A stretch of DNA of 64,000 bases, taken from NCBI RefSeq assembly GCF_004000255.1, contig NZ_RCIQ01000018.1, positions 1 to 64,000 of the forward strand. Reading direction: 5' to 3'. Source of the DNA: Nioella ostreopsis. Lineage in GTDB: Bacteria > Pseudomonadota > Alphaproteobacteria > Rhodobacterales > Rhodobacteraceae. Numbering within the stretch: position 1 is the first letter of the stretch; every line of letters starts with the position of its first letter. The translations under genes and the position numbers were made by a program. Below the pieces are notes generated by a model. That model was not told the origin of the DNA. It ran no database searches and worked only from the letters and a program-made list of their open reading frames with translations. This document shows, one piece after another, positions 51,071-59,990 of this stretch.

Positions 51071-52645
51071 ATGAAACTGCTGTCCATGACACGGCGCGCG
51101 CTGCTTGCCGCCGTGGCGGCCTCGGCGCTGGCCATAGGGGCCAATCCCGCCGCCGCACAAACCCCGCCCGGCGTTCTCGTCGTCGGCCAGGTGGCCGAGC
51201 CACAGGCGCTCGACCCCCATGCCGTGACCGCCGTCAACGACTTCCGCATTCTGATGAATGTCTATGACGGGCTGGTGCGCTACGCCTCCGGCACTCTGGA
51301 AGTGGAGCCCGCGCTGGCCACCTCCTGGGACATCTCCGAGGACGGCACCGTCTACACCTTCACCCTGCGCGAAGGTGTCAGCTTCCATGACGGCTCTCCC
51401 TTCAATGCAGAGGCCGTGGTGTTCAACTTCGACCGGATGCTCGATGAAGACCACCCCTACCATGACACCGGCCCCTTCCCGCTGTCCTTCTTCTTCTCGG
51501 CCGTGGAAGAGGTCGAAGCGCTCGACGACATGACCGTTCAGTTCACCCTGAACGCGCCTTACGCACCGTTCCTGTCGAACCTCGCCTATCCCACCGGCCT
51601 CATCGTTTCGCCCGCCGCTGTGATGGAGCATGGCCAGGACTTCGGCCGCAACCCGTCCGGCACTGGCGCTTTCGTCTTCGAGGAATGGCGCGCGAATGAG
51701 GCCGTGGTCGTGACCGGTAACCCCGATTACTGGGGCGGTGCGCCCGCGCTGGAGGCCGTGGTCTTCCGCCCGATCACCGACGCCAACACCCGCGTGGCCG
51801 AAATGCTCGCTGGCGGCATCGACATGATGGTCGAAGTTCCGCCGGTGGCCCTGTCCGAATTCGGCGGCGACAGCTTCCAGATCGTCGAACAGGCAGGCCC
51901 CCACGTCTGGTTCCTGATCCTCAACGCTCTGGAAGGCCCGTTTGCCGATGTGCGCGTCCGTCAGGCCGCGAACTACGCGATCAACAAGGAAGCCATCGTG
52001 AATGACGTGCTGGAAGGCACCGCCGCCGTTGCGGCCGGTCCGACCCCGCCCGCCTTCGCATGGGCCTATAACGAGGAACTGGAGCCCTATCCCTACGACC
52101 CCGACCGCGCCCGTGAACTGCTGGCCGAGGCCGGTGTCGAGAACCCCGAGATCACCTTCTACGTGACCGAGGGCGGATCGGGCATGCTGGACCCCGTCGC
52201 CATGGGCACCGCCATTCAGGCGGATCTGGAGGCCGTGGGCTTCGACGTCACCATCGAAACCTATGAATGGAACACCTTCCTTGGCCGCGTGAATCCGGGC
52301 CTTGAGGGTGAGGCCGACATGGCGGAAATGGCGTGGATGACGAACGACCCCGACACCCTGCCCTACTTGGCGCTGCGCACCGATGCCTGGCCCGATCAGG
52401 GTGGCTTCAACTCCGGCTACTATTCCAACCCCGAGGTTGACGCCTTGCTGGAAGAGGCCCGCACCTCGACCGACCAGGACCGCCGCGCGGAACTCTATCG
52501 CCAGATGCAGGTGATCGTGCAGGAGGACGCGCCGTGGGTCTTCGTGGCAAACTGGGTGCAGAACGCAGTCACCAATGACCGGGTCGAAGGCTTCGCGCTT
52601 GAACCCTCCTTCTTCCTGCTGCTGCATGACGTGGTGAAGAACTGA
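51071..52645 (+). CDS. Peptide/nickel-type ABC transporter substrate-binding protein (SBP family 5)
   Basis: A 524-residue periplasmic binding protein. Signal peptide: MKLLSMTRRALLAAVAASALAIGANPAAAQ. The mature part follows the family 5 pattern (LVVGQVAEPQALDPHAVTAVNDFRILMNVYDGLVRY; EPALATSWDISEDGTVYTFTLREGVSFHDGSPFNAEAVVFNFDRM; NPDYWGG). Such proteins bind di- or oligopeptides, opines, glutathione or other small molecules. Start at ATG 51071 after AGGGAAGGA. It opens the transporter operon under the GntR operators. Confidence 0.9.
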   Translation: MKLLSMTRRALLAAVAASALAIGANPAAAQTPPGVLVVGQVAEPQALDPHAVTAVNDFRILMNVYDGLVRYASGTLEVEPALATSWDISEDGTVYTFTLREGVSFHDGSPFNAEAVVFNFDRMLDEDHPYHDTGPFPLSFFFSAVEEVEALDDMTVQFTLNAPYAPFLSNLAYPTGLIVSPAAVMEHGQDFGRNPSGTGAFVFEEWRANEAVVVTGNPDYWGGAPALEAVVFRPITDANTRVAEMLAGGIDMMVEVPPVALSEFGGDSFQIVEQAGPHVWFLILNALEGPFADVRVRQAANYAINKEAIVNDVLEGTAAVAAGPTPPAFAWAYNEELEPYPYDPDRARELLAEAGVENPEITFYVTEGGSGMLDPVAMGTAIQADLEAVGFDVTIETYEWNTFLGRVNPGLEGEADMAEMAWMTNDPDTLPYLALRTDAWPDQGGFNSGYYSNPEVDALLEEARTSTDQDRRAELYRQMQVIVQEDAPWVFVANWVQNAVTNDRVEGFALEPSFFLLLHDVVKN

Positions 52646-52657
52646 GCCTAAGCTAAG

Positions 52658-52694
52658 CGCCGCGGCGGGGGTCTCCCTTCCCCTCGCCGCGGTG
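52658..52694 (+). terminator. Attenuator-like hairpin after the binding-protein gene
   Basis: CCGCGGCG (52660-52667) and CGCCGCGG (52685-52692) form a GC-rich stem 14 bases after the binding-protein stop, followed by TGCGATTTTG. It would reduce read-through into the permease genes, giving more binding protein. Confidence 0.65.
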
Positions 52695-52701
52695 CGATTT
52701 T

Positions 52702-52764
52702 GTCTGCACGGGGGGTGTACAGGGGGTGTACGCCCGGTGCACGGGGGGCGCCCCCCTCTTTTCA
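52702..52764. repeat. 11-bp phased repeat array, copy 4
   Basis: Cores CTGCAC, GTGTAC, GTGTAC, GTGCAC and GCGCCC start at 52704, 52715, 52726, 52737 and 52748, again every 11 bases, with spacers GGGGG, AGGGG, GCCCG and GGGGG. Unlike the other copies it lies inside an operon, between the binding-protein and permease genes. Confidence 0.85.
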
Positions 52765-52792
52765 GCCCCCGCCGACCGGAGATAATCCCGCC

Positions 52793-53740
52793 ATGGGCCG
52801 CTACATCCTCCGCCGACTTCTCTCCGCGATCCCGGTGCTGATCGGCATCTCGATCGTGGTTTTCGTGATCATGGCGATGATCCCCGGCGATCCCGCCACC
52901 GCCATTCTGGGCAGCTACGCGACACCCGAAAACGTGGCCGAACTGAACCGCGATCTGGGGCTCGATGAGCCGCTGGTGCAACGCTATTTCATCTGGCTCG
53001 GAAACCTTGTTCAAGGCGATCTGGGGCGGTCCTTTAACCTCAACCGCCCGGTACTGGACGAGGTTCTGGAACGCTTCAATGCAACACTGATCCTTGCGGG
53101 CACGGCGTTCATTCTCTGTTCATTCCTCGGCATCGCGGCGGGCGTGATCTCCGCCGCGCGTCAGTACGGGTTTGCGGACAAGGCGATCACCTTCGCGGTT
53201 TTGCTAGGGATATCAATCCCTTCCTTCTTTCTTGGCATGATGATGATCCTGATTTTCGCGGTGAACCTGCGCTGGTTCCCGGTCTCGGGCATGTGGCCGA
53301 TCTACGGCACGCGCGACATCTGGGCGCTCATTGATCACCTGACCATGCCCGCGCTGGCGCTCGCCGTGGTGGCCACCGGCGTGATCGCCCGCCTGTCGCG
53401 GTCGGCCATGCTGGAGGTTCTGCGCCAGGACTTCATCCGCACCGCCCGCGCCAAGGGCGTGCATGAGCGCGGCATCATCTGGCGTCACGCGCTGCGCGCC
53501 GCGATGGTCTCGATCATCCCCGTTCTCGGCATCCAGGCGGGCTTTGTCCTGTCGGGCGCAGTCTATATCGAACGCGTCTTCCAATGGCCCGGCATCGGCC
53601 AGATGCTGGTCGAGGCGATCCTGCGCCGTGACATCCTGCTGGTCCAAGGCGGCGTGGTCTTCGTCGCCGCCTGTTACGTTCTTTTCAACATCATCGTCGA
53701 CGTGGCGCAAAGCCTGCTCGATCCGAGGATCAAGACATGA
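52793..53740 (+). CDS. Peptide ABC transporter permease, DppB-like
   Basis: A 315-residue permease with about six membrane segments. MGRYILRRLLSAIPVLIGISIVVFVIMAMIPGDPA is the usual DppB/OppB start. The EAA-loop is LRQDFIRTARAKGVHERGIIWRHALRAAMVSIIPVLGIQ. Start at ATG 52793, because the longer frame would be a translation of the repeat array. The stop overlaps the next start by four bases. Confidence 0.9.
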   Translation: MGRYILRRLLSAIPVLIGISIVVFVIMAMIPGDPATAILGSYATPENVAELNRDLGLDEPLVQRYFIWLGNLVQGDLGRSFNLNRPVLDEVLERFNATLILAGTAFILCSFLGIAAGVISAARQYGFADKAITFAVLLGISIPSFFLGMMMILIFAVNLRWFPVSGMWPIYGTRDIWALIDHLTMPALALAVVATGVIARLSRSAMLEVLRQDFIRTARAKGVHERGIIWRHALRAAMVSIIPVLGIQAGFVLSGAVYIERVFQWPGIGQMLVEAILRRDILLVQGGVVFVAACYVLFNIIVDVAQSLLDPRIKT

Positions 53741-55620
53741 TGGCGTTCCTCAAGCTTCTCGCCCGCAACCAGCTGGCGCTGGCGGGGCTGATCGTCATGG
53801 GCCTTGTCGTGCTGCTGGCCGTGCTGACGCCGATCCTGCCGCTGGCCAACCCGGACGTGACGAACACCCCCGCCCGCTTCACGCCGCCCTTTTCCGAAGG
53901 CGCGCTTCTGGGCACCGATCACCTGGGGCGCGACCTGCTGTCCCGCCTGATGTGGGGCACGCGGCTATCCCTCGCCGTGGGTTTCGCCGCCGCCTTCATC
54001 GCCGCCACGATCGGGGCCGCGATCGGCATCATCTCGGGCTACTACGGTGGGCGCACCGACAACATCATCATGCGCTTCGTCGATGTGCTGATGGCCTTCC
54101 CCTATATCCTGCTGGCGCTGGCGATTGTGGCGGCCCTCGGCCCCGGGTTGATGAACGCGCTGATTGCTGTCGCTGCCGTCAACATCCCGTTTTTCGCAAG
54201 GAATATCCGGGGCATCACCGTCGGCATTGCGCATAAGGAATTCGTCGATGCGGCGCGGCTGGCGGGGCTGTCGGATACCAAGATCATCCTGACCGAGATC
54301 CTGCCCAATGTGCTGCCCGTGATCGTCATCGCCATGTCCACCACCGTGGGCTGGATGATCCTTGAAACCGCTGGCCTCTCCTTCCTCGGGCTTGGGTCTC
54401 AACCGCCGCAGGCCGATCTGGGGTCGATGCTGGGGGAGGCGCGCTCGGCGCTCATCACCAACCCGCACACCTCGCTGGTTCCCGGTGTGATGATCCTGAT
54501 CATCGTCATGGCGATCAACCTGCTTGGCGACGGGGTGCGCGATGCGCTGGACCCGCGCCTGAAGTCCGGCGCGCTCAGCCGCCCCCTTCCCGCCACGCTG
54601 GTGGACCGGGATCGGCAACCCGGCGATACAGCAGATGGCACCGCCCTGCTCGAGCTGTCTCAGCTGGAAACCCAGTTCCATATCGGCCCGCGCATCTACC
54701 GCGCCGTGGGCGGCGTCGACCTGCAGATCCAGCCCGGCGAATGCCTCGGCCTCATTGGCGAAAGCGGGTCCGGCAAGTCGGTCACGGCGCTGTCCATCAT
54801 GGGGCTCGTCGCCTCGCCGCCGGGCAAGATCACCGGCGGGTCCGTCTATTATCGCGGCGAGGAACTGGTCGGTGCGCCTTATGAACTGCTGCGCAGCCTG
54901 CGCGGGCGCAAGGTGGCCTATATCTTCCAGGACCCGCTGGCGACGCTCCATCCGCTTTATACCGTGGGCGATCAGCTGATCGAGGCGGTCCGCGTTCATC
55001 GCCGCGTGCCGAAGCACGAGGCCCGCGCCCATGCCATCGAGCTGCTGAAATCCGTCCGAATTCCCAATGCCGAGGACCGGGTGGACAATTACCCGCACGA
55101 GATGTCGGGCGGCATGCGCCAGCGCGTGGGCATTGCCATGGCGCTGGCCAATGACCCCGACGTGATCATCGCGGATGAGCCGACAACCGCGCTTGACGTG
55201 ACCGTGCAGGCGCAGATCCTGACGCTGCTGGATGATTTGCGCCGGGATCGTGGCGTCGCGATTCTGTTCATCACTCATGATTTCGGCGTCGTCGCGCAGC
55301 TGTGTGACCGGGTGGCGGTGATGTATGCGGGCCGGATCGTGGAACAGGGCACCACGGATGACATCCTGGCCCACCCCGCCCATCCCTACACCCGCCGCCT
55401 GATGGCTTGCGTCCCCGAACTGGGCGGCGGGCGCAGGCGGCTGGAGGCCATTCCCGGCCTGCCCCCTGTCGTGGATAAATTGCCCGCAGGCTGCGCCTTC
55501 GCCGACCGCTGCGACAAGGTCCGCGCGGCCTGCCGTCAGGGCAACATCACGCTGGATGAAATCGGTGCAACCCGCCGGGTCCGCTGCATTGCCCCGGAGA
55601 TCGAGGAGCTGCCCGCATGA
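53737..55620 (+). CDS. Fused peptide ABC transporter permease and ATPase (DppC-DppD fusion)
   Basis: A 627-residue fusion. Residues about 1-285 are a DppC-type permease ([50 protein letters not shown]-loop [26 protein letters not shown]) ending [13 protein letters not shown], the normal DppC terminus. Residues about 310-627 are a DppD-type ATPase (Walker [10 protein letters not shown], signature [16 protein letters not shown], Walker [13 protein letters not shown], and [14 protein letters not shown] near the end, as in oligopeptide ATPases). No stop or frame change lies between, so the linker of about 25 residues is real in this sequence. Usually these are two genes. The next gene overlaps by four bases. 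Confidence 0.88.
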   Translation: MMAFLKLLARNQLALAGLIVMGLVVLLAVLTPILPLANPDVTNTPARFTPPFSEGALLGTDHLGRDLLSRLMWGTRLSLAVGFAAAFIAATIGAAIGIISGYYGGRTDNIIMRFVDVLMAFPYILLALAIVAALGPGLMNALIAVAAVNIPFFARNIRGITVGIAHKEFVDAARLAGLSDTKIILTEILPNVLPVIVIAMSTTVGWMILETAGLSFLGLGSQPPQADLGSMLGEARSALITNPHTSLVPGVMILIIVMAINLLGDGVRDALDPRLKSGALSRPLPATLVDRDRQPGDTADGTALLELSQLETQFHIGPRIYRAVGGVDLQIQPGECLGLIGESGSGKSVTALSIMGLVASPPGKITGGSVYYRGEELVGAPYELLRSLRGRKVAYIFQDPLATLHPLYTVGDQLIEAVRVHRRVPKHEARAHAIELLKSVRIPNAEDRVDNYPHEMSGGMRQRVGIAMALANDPDVIIADEPTTALDVTVQAQILTLLDDLRRDRGVAILFITHDFGVVAQLCDRVAVMYAGRIVEQGTTDDILAHPAHPYTRRLMACVPELGGGRRRLEAIPGLPPVVDKLPAGCAFADRCDKVRAACRQGNITLDEIGATRRVRCIAPEIEELPA

Positions 55621-56576
55621 CCGCCGCCCTGAAGCTGACCAAGCTAAAAAAAGATTTCCCCGTCGGCAAGAGCCTCTTCGGCCCGCCCCGCGCGGTGGTG
55701 CACGCGGTGCAGCCGGTGACGCTGGAGGTCGCCAAGGGCGAAACCCTTGGCATCGTGGGCGAATCCGGATGCGGCAAGTCCACTTTGGCGCGGATGCTGG
55801 TGGGGCTTCTGCCCGCCACGAAAGGCACGATCGAGATCGAGGGCGCGGCGCTCGACACCGCCGATCCGTCCGAGTTCGGCAAGAAGATCCAGTATGTCTT
55901 TCAGGACCCGCTGTCCTCGCTCAACCCGCGCAAGACAATCCGCCAGATCATGGACGCGCCGCTGAAACACCTGCACGGGATGGCCGCACCGGAGCGGCGC
56001 AAACGGATCGCCGAGATCTTCGCCGCCGTGAACCTGCGGGAGGAATTCCTCGACCGCTACCCGCATGAATTCTCCGGCGGACAGGCGCAGCGGATCGGCA
56101 TCGCGCGGGCGTTGGCCGCCGAGGCGCGTATCCTGATCCTCGATGAACCGGTGTCGGCGCTCGACGTGTCGGTTCAGGCGCAGGTGCTGAACCTGCTGGC
56201 GGACCTGAAGCAGGAATTTGGCCTCACCTACCTCTTCATTACCCATGACCTCGCGGTGGTGGAGGCGGTGAGCGACCGCATCGCGGTGCTCTATTTCGGC
56301 GACCTGGTGGAACTTGGCCCGGCGGAACGCATCTTCTCCGCCCCCCGGCATCCCTACACCAAGCTGCTGGCGGACAGCGCCCCGGTGGTGGGCCGAGAGT
56401 TGAAAGCGCCCGAGGGCCGCGAAACCGAACTGCCCGACCCGCTGAACCCGCCCCCCGGCTGCTCCTTCGCCGCCCGCTGCCCCTTCGCCAGCGACCGCTG
56501 CCGCGCCGAGATTCCGGAGCTGAAGGATCAGGGCGACGGCGTGTCGGTCGCCTGTTTTCATCCGTTGGAGGGGTAG
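55617..56576 (+). CDS. Peptide ABC transporter ATPase, DppF-like
   Basis: A 319-residue ABC ATPase, second of the pair needed by Dpp/Opp-type importers. Walker A is GESGCGKST near residue 47, the signature FSGGQAQRIGIARALA, Walker B ILILDEPVSALD, switch FITHDLAVVEAV, and the C-terminal PPGCSFAARCPFASDRCRAEIP. It closes the operon; the AT-rich patch with the broken DUF805 gene begins directly after. Confidence 0.9.
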   Translation: MTAALKLTKLKKDFPVGKSLFGPPRAVVHAVQPVTLEVAKGETLGIVGESGCGKSTLARMLVGLLPATKGTIEIEGAALDTADPSEFGKKIQYVFQDPLSSLNPRKTIRQIMDAPLKHLHGMAAPERRKRIAEIFAAVNLREEFLDRYPHEFSGGQAQRIGIARALAAEARILILDEPVSALDVSVQAQVLNLLADLKQEFGLTYLFITHDLAVVEAVSDRIAVLYFGDLVELGPAERIFSAPRHPYTKLLADSAPVVGRELKAPEGRETELPDPLNPPPGCSFAARCPFASDRCRAEIPELKDQGDGVSVACFHPLEG

Positions 56577-56702
56577 GGCTCGGTTGAAACTGACTTCGTC
56601 CAATCCCCGAGATCCGAAGTCGATGACAGCTATGCGGACGGAGCAGATGTTGATTTCAAAGTTCAGTCACTTCATGCATAGTGCTTCAAAGGAGAACAGG
56701 AT

Positions 56703-57203
56703 TTGGGATTTGTTGCTGCCACAAAAAGTTGTATATAGCACTCTTATAAATACTCGGGGCGAGCTTCGCGGTCAGAGTTCTGGTGGTGGTTTCTTATTTT
56801 CATCGTCTTGGTAGTTGTCCTAGGATTAATAATAACCTTTTCGCCTAGAGATTGGGACGATGCATCCGCTTTTTGGACCGCAGCCTTCATTTTATTTTAT
56901 CCGATGGCTTTCTTGCTAATACTTTGGATACCGATAGCTCTAGCTGTCGGCTCACGGCGTTTGCACGATATGGATCGATCCGCGCGGTGGTGTCTCTTGC
57001 CCCTCGGCTTAATTGGGTTTGGAATTTTATTTTTCTTCTTCGCCCTAAATCTTGCTTTTGGCGGCCCGTCTTTGGAGACTGCAGCAAATGTCATGGGAAT
57101 TTGCGGCCTTGCTAGTTTCGCTGCAGCTATTGGCTCTACTGCGTTTCTCTCAGCCGCGGGTTCACCCGGCACAAACCGATTTGGCGACGCCCCTAGTGTC
57201 TAG
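56703..57203 (+). pseudogene. DUF805 family membrane protein interrupted by an in-frame TAG
   Basis: Reading from TTG 56703 (AAGGAG eight bases upstream) gives LGFVAATKSCI, then a TAG stop at 56736-56738, then HSYKYSGRASRSEFWWWFLIFIVLVVVLG and on through the DUF805 hallmark GSRRLHDMDRSARW to a stop at 57203. DUF805 proteins typically begin M-G-F-x-x-A-x-K-x-C and have SGRASRSEFWW at about residue 20, so the two parts belong to one gene and the TAG breaks it. It could also be read from TTG 56808 as a truncated 131-residue protein, losing the conserved N-terminal motif. The patch is much richer in A and T than its neighbours, suggesting transfer. A sequencing error is the other explanation. Confidence 0.75.
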
Positions 57204-57446
57204 TCATCTGGCCGCAGCGAAGTTTCTCGAAAGGATACCGTGGACACTATTGGCTAGACAACCGGGTAGACCTGGGTCTGCCAACCAAACGATTGGCTGA
57301 TGGTGTAGGAAAATGTGCCGCGCACGTTCCGCATCTCCAACGGCACACCAAGGCCTTCACATTCTGGCATGATCGGGACCACTCACAGGTGTCTGCTCTG
57401 GGCTCGAAGCGGACAATGCCCGCCCCGAGCCTTTAGAGCGCCAGAC
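57204..57446. other. Non-coding remnant region after the DUF805 gene
   Basis: The segment between the broken DUF805 gene and the aminotransferase end has one frame open from about 57197 to 57436 (encoding, among others, GYRGHYWLDNRVDLGLPTKRLADG), but it lacks a start codon and I recognise no family. It may be a degraded end of an incoming DNA piece. No inverted or direct repeats marking a mobile element were found. Confidence 0.4.
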
Positions 57447-58817
57447 TCAGCCCAGAACCGCCGTCACCGCCTTCACGGTCTTGCCGACGACCTCGTCCGC
57501 CTCTTCCTTCGTCAGGCAGAAGGGCGGGGCGAAGCCGAGGATATCGCCCTGTGGCATGGCGCGGCCGATGACGCCATGCTCCAGCAGCGCCGCCGCGATG
57601 CGGGGGCCTACCTTCTCGGAGGCGTCAAAGAAGCTGCGGCTGCCCTTGTCCTGCACGAATTCCACGGCGCAGAGCATCCCCTCGCCTCGGATCTCGCCGA
57701 CATTGGCATGCTCCGCCAGCGCCGCCGTCATCGTGGCGTTGAGGTAGCCGCCCACTTCGCCCGCGTTCTGGACGAGGTTGAGCTCATCAATCAGCTTGAG
57801 GTTCGCGACGCCCGCCGCCGCCCCGATGGGATGCGCGGAATAGGTCCAGCCGTGGCCGATGGGGCCGTTTTCGTCGGTGCCGTCCTCCAGCACCTTCCAG
57901 ACCTTGTCCGACACGATGGAGCCGGACAGAGGCGCATAGGCCGAGGTCAGCCCCTTGGCGATGGTGATGATATCGGCCTCGATCCCGTAGTGGTCCGAGC
58001 CGAACATGGTGCCGAGGCGGCCGAACCCGGTCACGACCTCATCGGCAATGAGCAGGATGTCATGCTTCTTCAGCACCGCCTGAATGGCCGCCCAGTAGCC
58101 CGCAGGCGGGGGCACGATGCCGCCGGTGCCAAGCACCGGTTCGCCGATGAAGGCGGCGATGGTGTCGGCGCCCTCGCGCTCGATCAGCGCTTCCAGTTCG
58201 GCCACGCAATGGGTGGTGAAGGCCTCCTCCGACATGTCCAGATCGGGGCGGCGATAGTAATAGGGCGCCTCGGTGTGGATCACCTGGGTCAGCGGCAGGT
58301 CGAATTTCTTGTGGAAAAGCTCCAGCCCGGTCAGCGAGCCGGTCATCAGGCCCGACCCGTGATAGCCACGCCAGCGGCTGATGATCTTCTTCTTCTCGGG
58401 CCGTCCGAGGATGTTGTTGTAGTACCAGACCAGCTTGATGTTGGTCTCATTCGCATCCGAGCCACCAAGGCCGAAATAGACCTTCGACATGTTCGACGGC
58501 GCGCGGTCGAGGATCATCTTGGCCAGCGTGATCGAGGCTTCGGTTCCGTGGCCCACATAGGAATGGTAATAGGCCAGTTCCTTGGCCTGCGCGGCGATGG
58601 CATCAGAGATGTCCTGACGGCCATAGCCCACATTCACGCAGTAAAGCCCGGCAAAGGCATCGAGCAGACGGTTGCCCTCGCGGTCCTCGATATGGCAGCC
58701 CGAGCCGCCGGTCACGACCCGGTTGGGCAGGTTGCCCCGGGCAAACTCGGCTAGGTGAGTGGAGGGGTGGAAGAAATTCTCGCGGTCCCACTGGTCCAGT
58801 TGGTCATTGCGCAGCAT
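57447..58817 (-). CDS. Class III aminotransferase, omega-amino acid/taurine type
   Basis: A 456-residue PLP enzyme. FGLGGSDANETNIKLVWYYNN, RWRGYHGSGLMTGSLTG, FIGEPVLGTGGIVPPPAGYW, IADEVVTGFGRLGTMFGSDHYG and the PLP lysine in TIAKGLTSAYAPLSGSIV are present. The FFHPSTHLAEFARG start is common in taurine- or omega-amino-acid-pyruvate transaminases. The substrate is not clear. It lies 186 bases downstream of eutC on the same strand, possibly a separate transcript. Paralogous to the enzyme at 14787 but clearly distinct. Confidence 0.85.
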   Translation of the reverse strand: MLRNDQLDQWDRENFFHPSTHLAEFARGNLPNRVVTGGSGCHIEDREGNRLLDAFAGLYCVNVGYGRQDISDAIAAQAKELAYYHSYVGHGTEASITLAKMILDRAPSNMSKVYFGLGGSDANETNIKLVWYYNNILGRPEKKKIISRWRGYHGSGLMTGSLTGLELFHKKFDLPLTQVIHTEAPYYYRRPDLDMSEEAFTTHCVAELEALIEREGADTIAAFIGEPVLGTGGIVPPPAGYWAAIQAVLKKHDILLIADEVVTGFGRLGTMFGSDHYGIEADIITIAKGLTSAYAPLSGSIVSDKVWKVLEDGTDENGPIGHGWTYSAHPIGAAAGVANLKLIDELNLVQNAGEVGGYLNATMTAALAEHANVGEIRGEGMLCAVEFVQDKGSRSFFDASEKVGPRIAAALLEHGVIGRAMPQGDILGFAPPFCLTKEEADEVVGKTVKAVTAVLG

Positions 58818-59003
58818 GGCTCATCTCTCGCGGTTCTGGCGGCGCGCCGCCTAAGGTCACAGGATAGGAGCCGGGATGCACGCTTCCGGGCTGGGGCCGG
58901 ATAGAGCTGGGCAAAAGGCTCCGCTCACCCCGGCAGCAGCGCGCAATGCCTTTATTGCCGTGGTCGGCTCGACAATAGCCAAAGAGACGGGCCGTTTCCA
59001 GCC

Positions 59004-59990
59004 CTAGCTTGTCACGCTGGTCCCTGCATCGCCAAGCCGGGCAAAGACATGGCTGGCAATGGCGGTGTCCTGTGCCCCGGTGCCGGTCAGATCGCAGATG
59101 GTGATATCATCGGCAGTGCGGCGGCCAATGGCGCTTCTGTTGATGATCTGCCCCAGTTCGGCGGGTGGGCCCTTGGTCCAGAGATTGACGGCCAGCGCCG
59201 CCTCCAACTCCCCCGACACTTCGCATTGCGCGACGCTGTCACAGATATAGGCGTCGGCCAGGACCAGCGCGCGCGGGTCGAGCTCGCATTTCCCGGCCTG
59301 ATCCGACCCCATTGCGGTGATGTGCAGGCCCGGATGCAGCCAGTCGGCCTTGATCACCGGGGCACGGGAGGGGGTCGTCGTCACCACCAGCTGGCTTTCC
59401 GCGACCAGCCGTTCCGGGTCTGACACGGCATCGACCTCGATCCCCAGGTCAAGACGCAGATCGTCGGCGCAAACAGCGGCCTTGGCGGCATCCCGTCCCC
59501 AGACCAGCAGCCGCTTGAAGGGCCGCACCAGATGCGCGGCCTGAATCTGAAGGCGCGCCTGAACGCCGGTACCGATCACGCCTGCAGTGTCCACATGCGG
59601 CGGCGCAAGATGGCGCGCGGCAACGGCCCCTGCGGCGGCGGTGCGGATATCGGTCAGGTAGCCGTTATCCAGGAACACCGCCTGCACCAGCCCGGTCTTT
59701 GCGGAAAACAGGATCATCAGACCGTTCAGGCTGGGAAGTCCCAGCTTGGGATTGTCGAAAAAGCCGGGGCTGACCTTGATGGCGAAGCCGTCGAAGCCGG
59801 GGATATAGGCGGTCTTGACGTCGACCTCTCCGTTCGCGTCGGGCAGATCCATCGACAGGATCGGCGGCATCACCACCCGACCAGAGGCCAGCGCCGCGAA
59901 GGCCCTCTCGACCACGTCGATGGCGGTCAGGTCCAGCTCCACCACCTGCCGCAGCTGCGCCTCTGTCACGATGCGGATGTCATGCGCCAT
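59004..59990 (-). CDS. eutC: Ornithine cyclodeaminase family protein, EutC-like
   Basis: A 328-residue NAD(P)-binding protein of the ornithine cyclodeaminase/mu-crystallin fold. The block GVIGTGVQARLQIQAAHLV is the dinucleotide site, and SMDLPDANGEVDVKTAYIPGFDGFAIKVSPGF the substrate side. EutC in ectoine/hydroxyectoine degradation pairs with EutB, which overlaps it by 11 bases here. The same family includes BhcD, iminosuccinate reductase of the beta-hydroxyaspartate cycle, so a role on an imine made by the upstream lyase is likely either way. Confidence 0.75.
   Translation of the reverse strand: MAHDIRIVTEAQLRQVVELDLTAIDVVERAFAALASGRVVMPPILSMDLPDANGEVDVKTAYIPGFDGFAIKVSPGFFDNPKLGLPSLNGLMILFSAKTGLVQAVFLDNGYLTDIRTAAAGAVAARHLAPPHVDTAGVIGTGVQARLQIQAAHLVRPFKRLLVWGRDAAKAAVCADDLRLDLGIEVDAVSDPERLVAESQLVVTTTPSRAPVIKADWLHPGLHITAMGSDQAGKCELDPRALVLADAYICDSVAQCEVSGELEAALAVNLWTKGPPAELGQIINRSAIGRRTADDITICDLTGTGAQDTAIASHVFARLGDAGTSVTS

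Noticed and set aside
56584-56814. 76-residue open frame
   Set aside because: It is an off-frame reading of the start of the DUF805 gene; the DUF805 motif SGRASRSEFWW is in another frame.
57197-57436. Open frame encoding GYRGHYWLDNRVDLGLPTKRL
   Set aside because: No start codon or ribosome site and no recognisable family; reported only as a possible remnant.
56577-57446. Insertion sequence
   Set aside because: The patch is AT-rich, but I find no transposase motif, terminal inverted repeats or target duplication.
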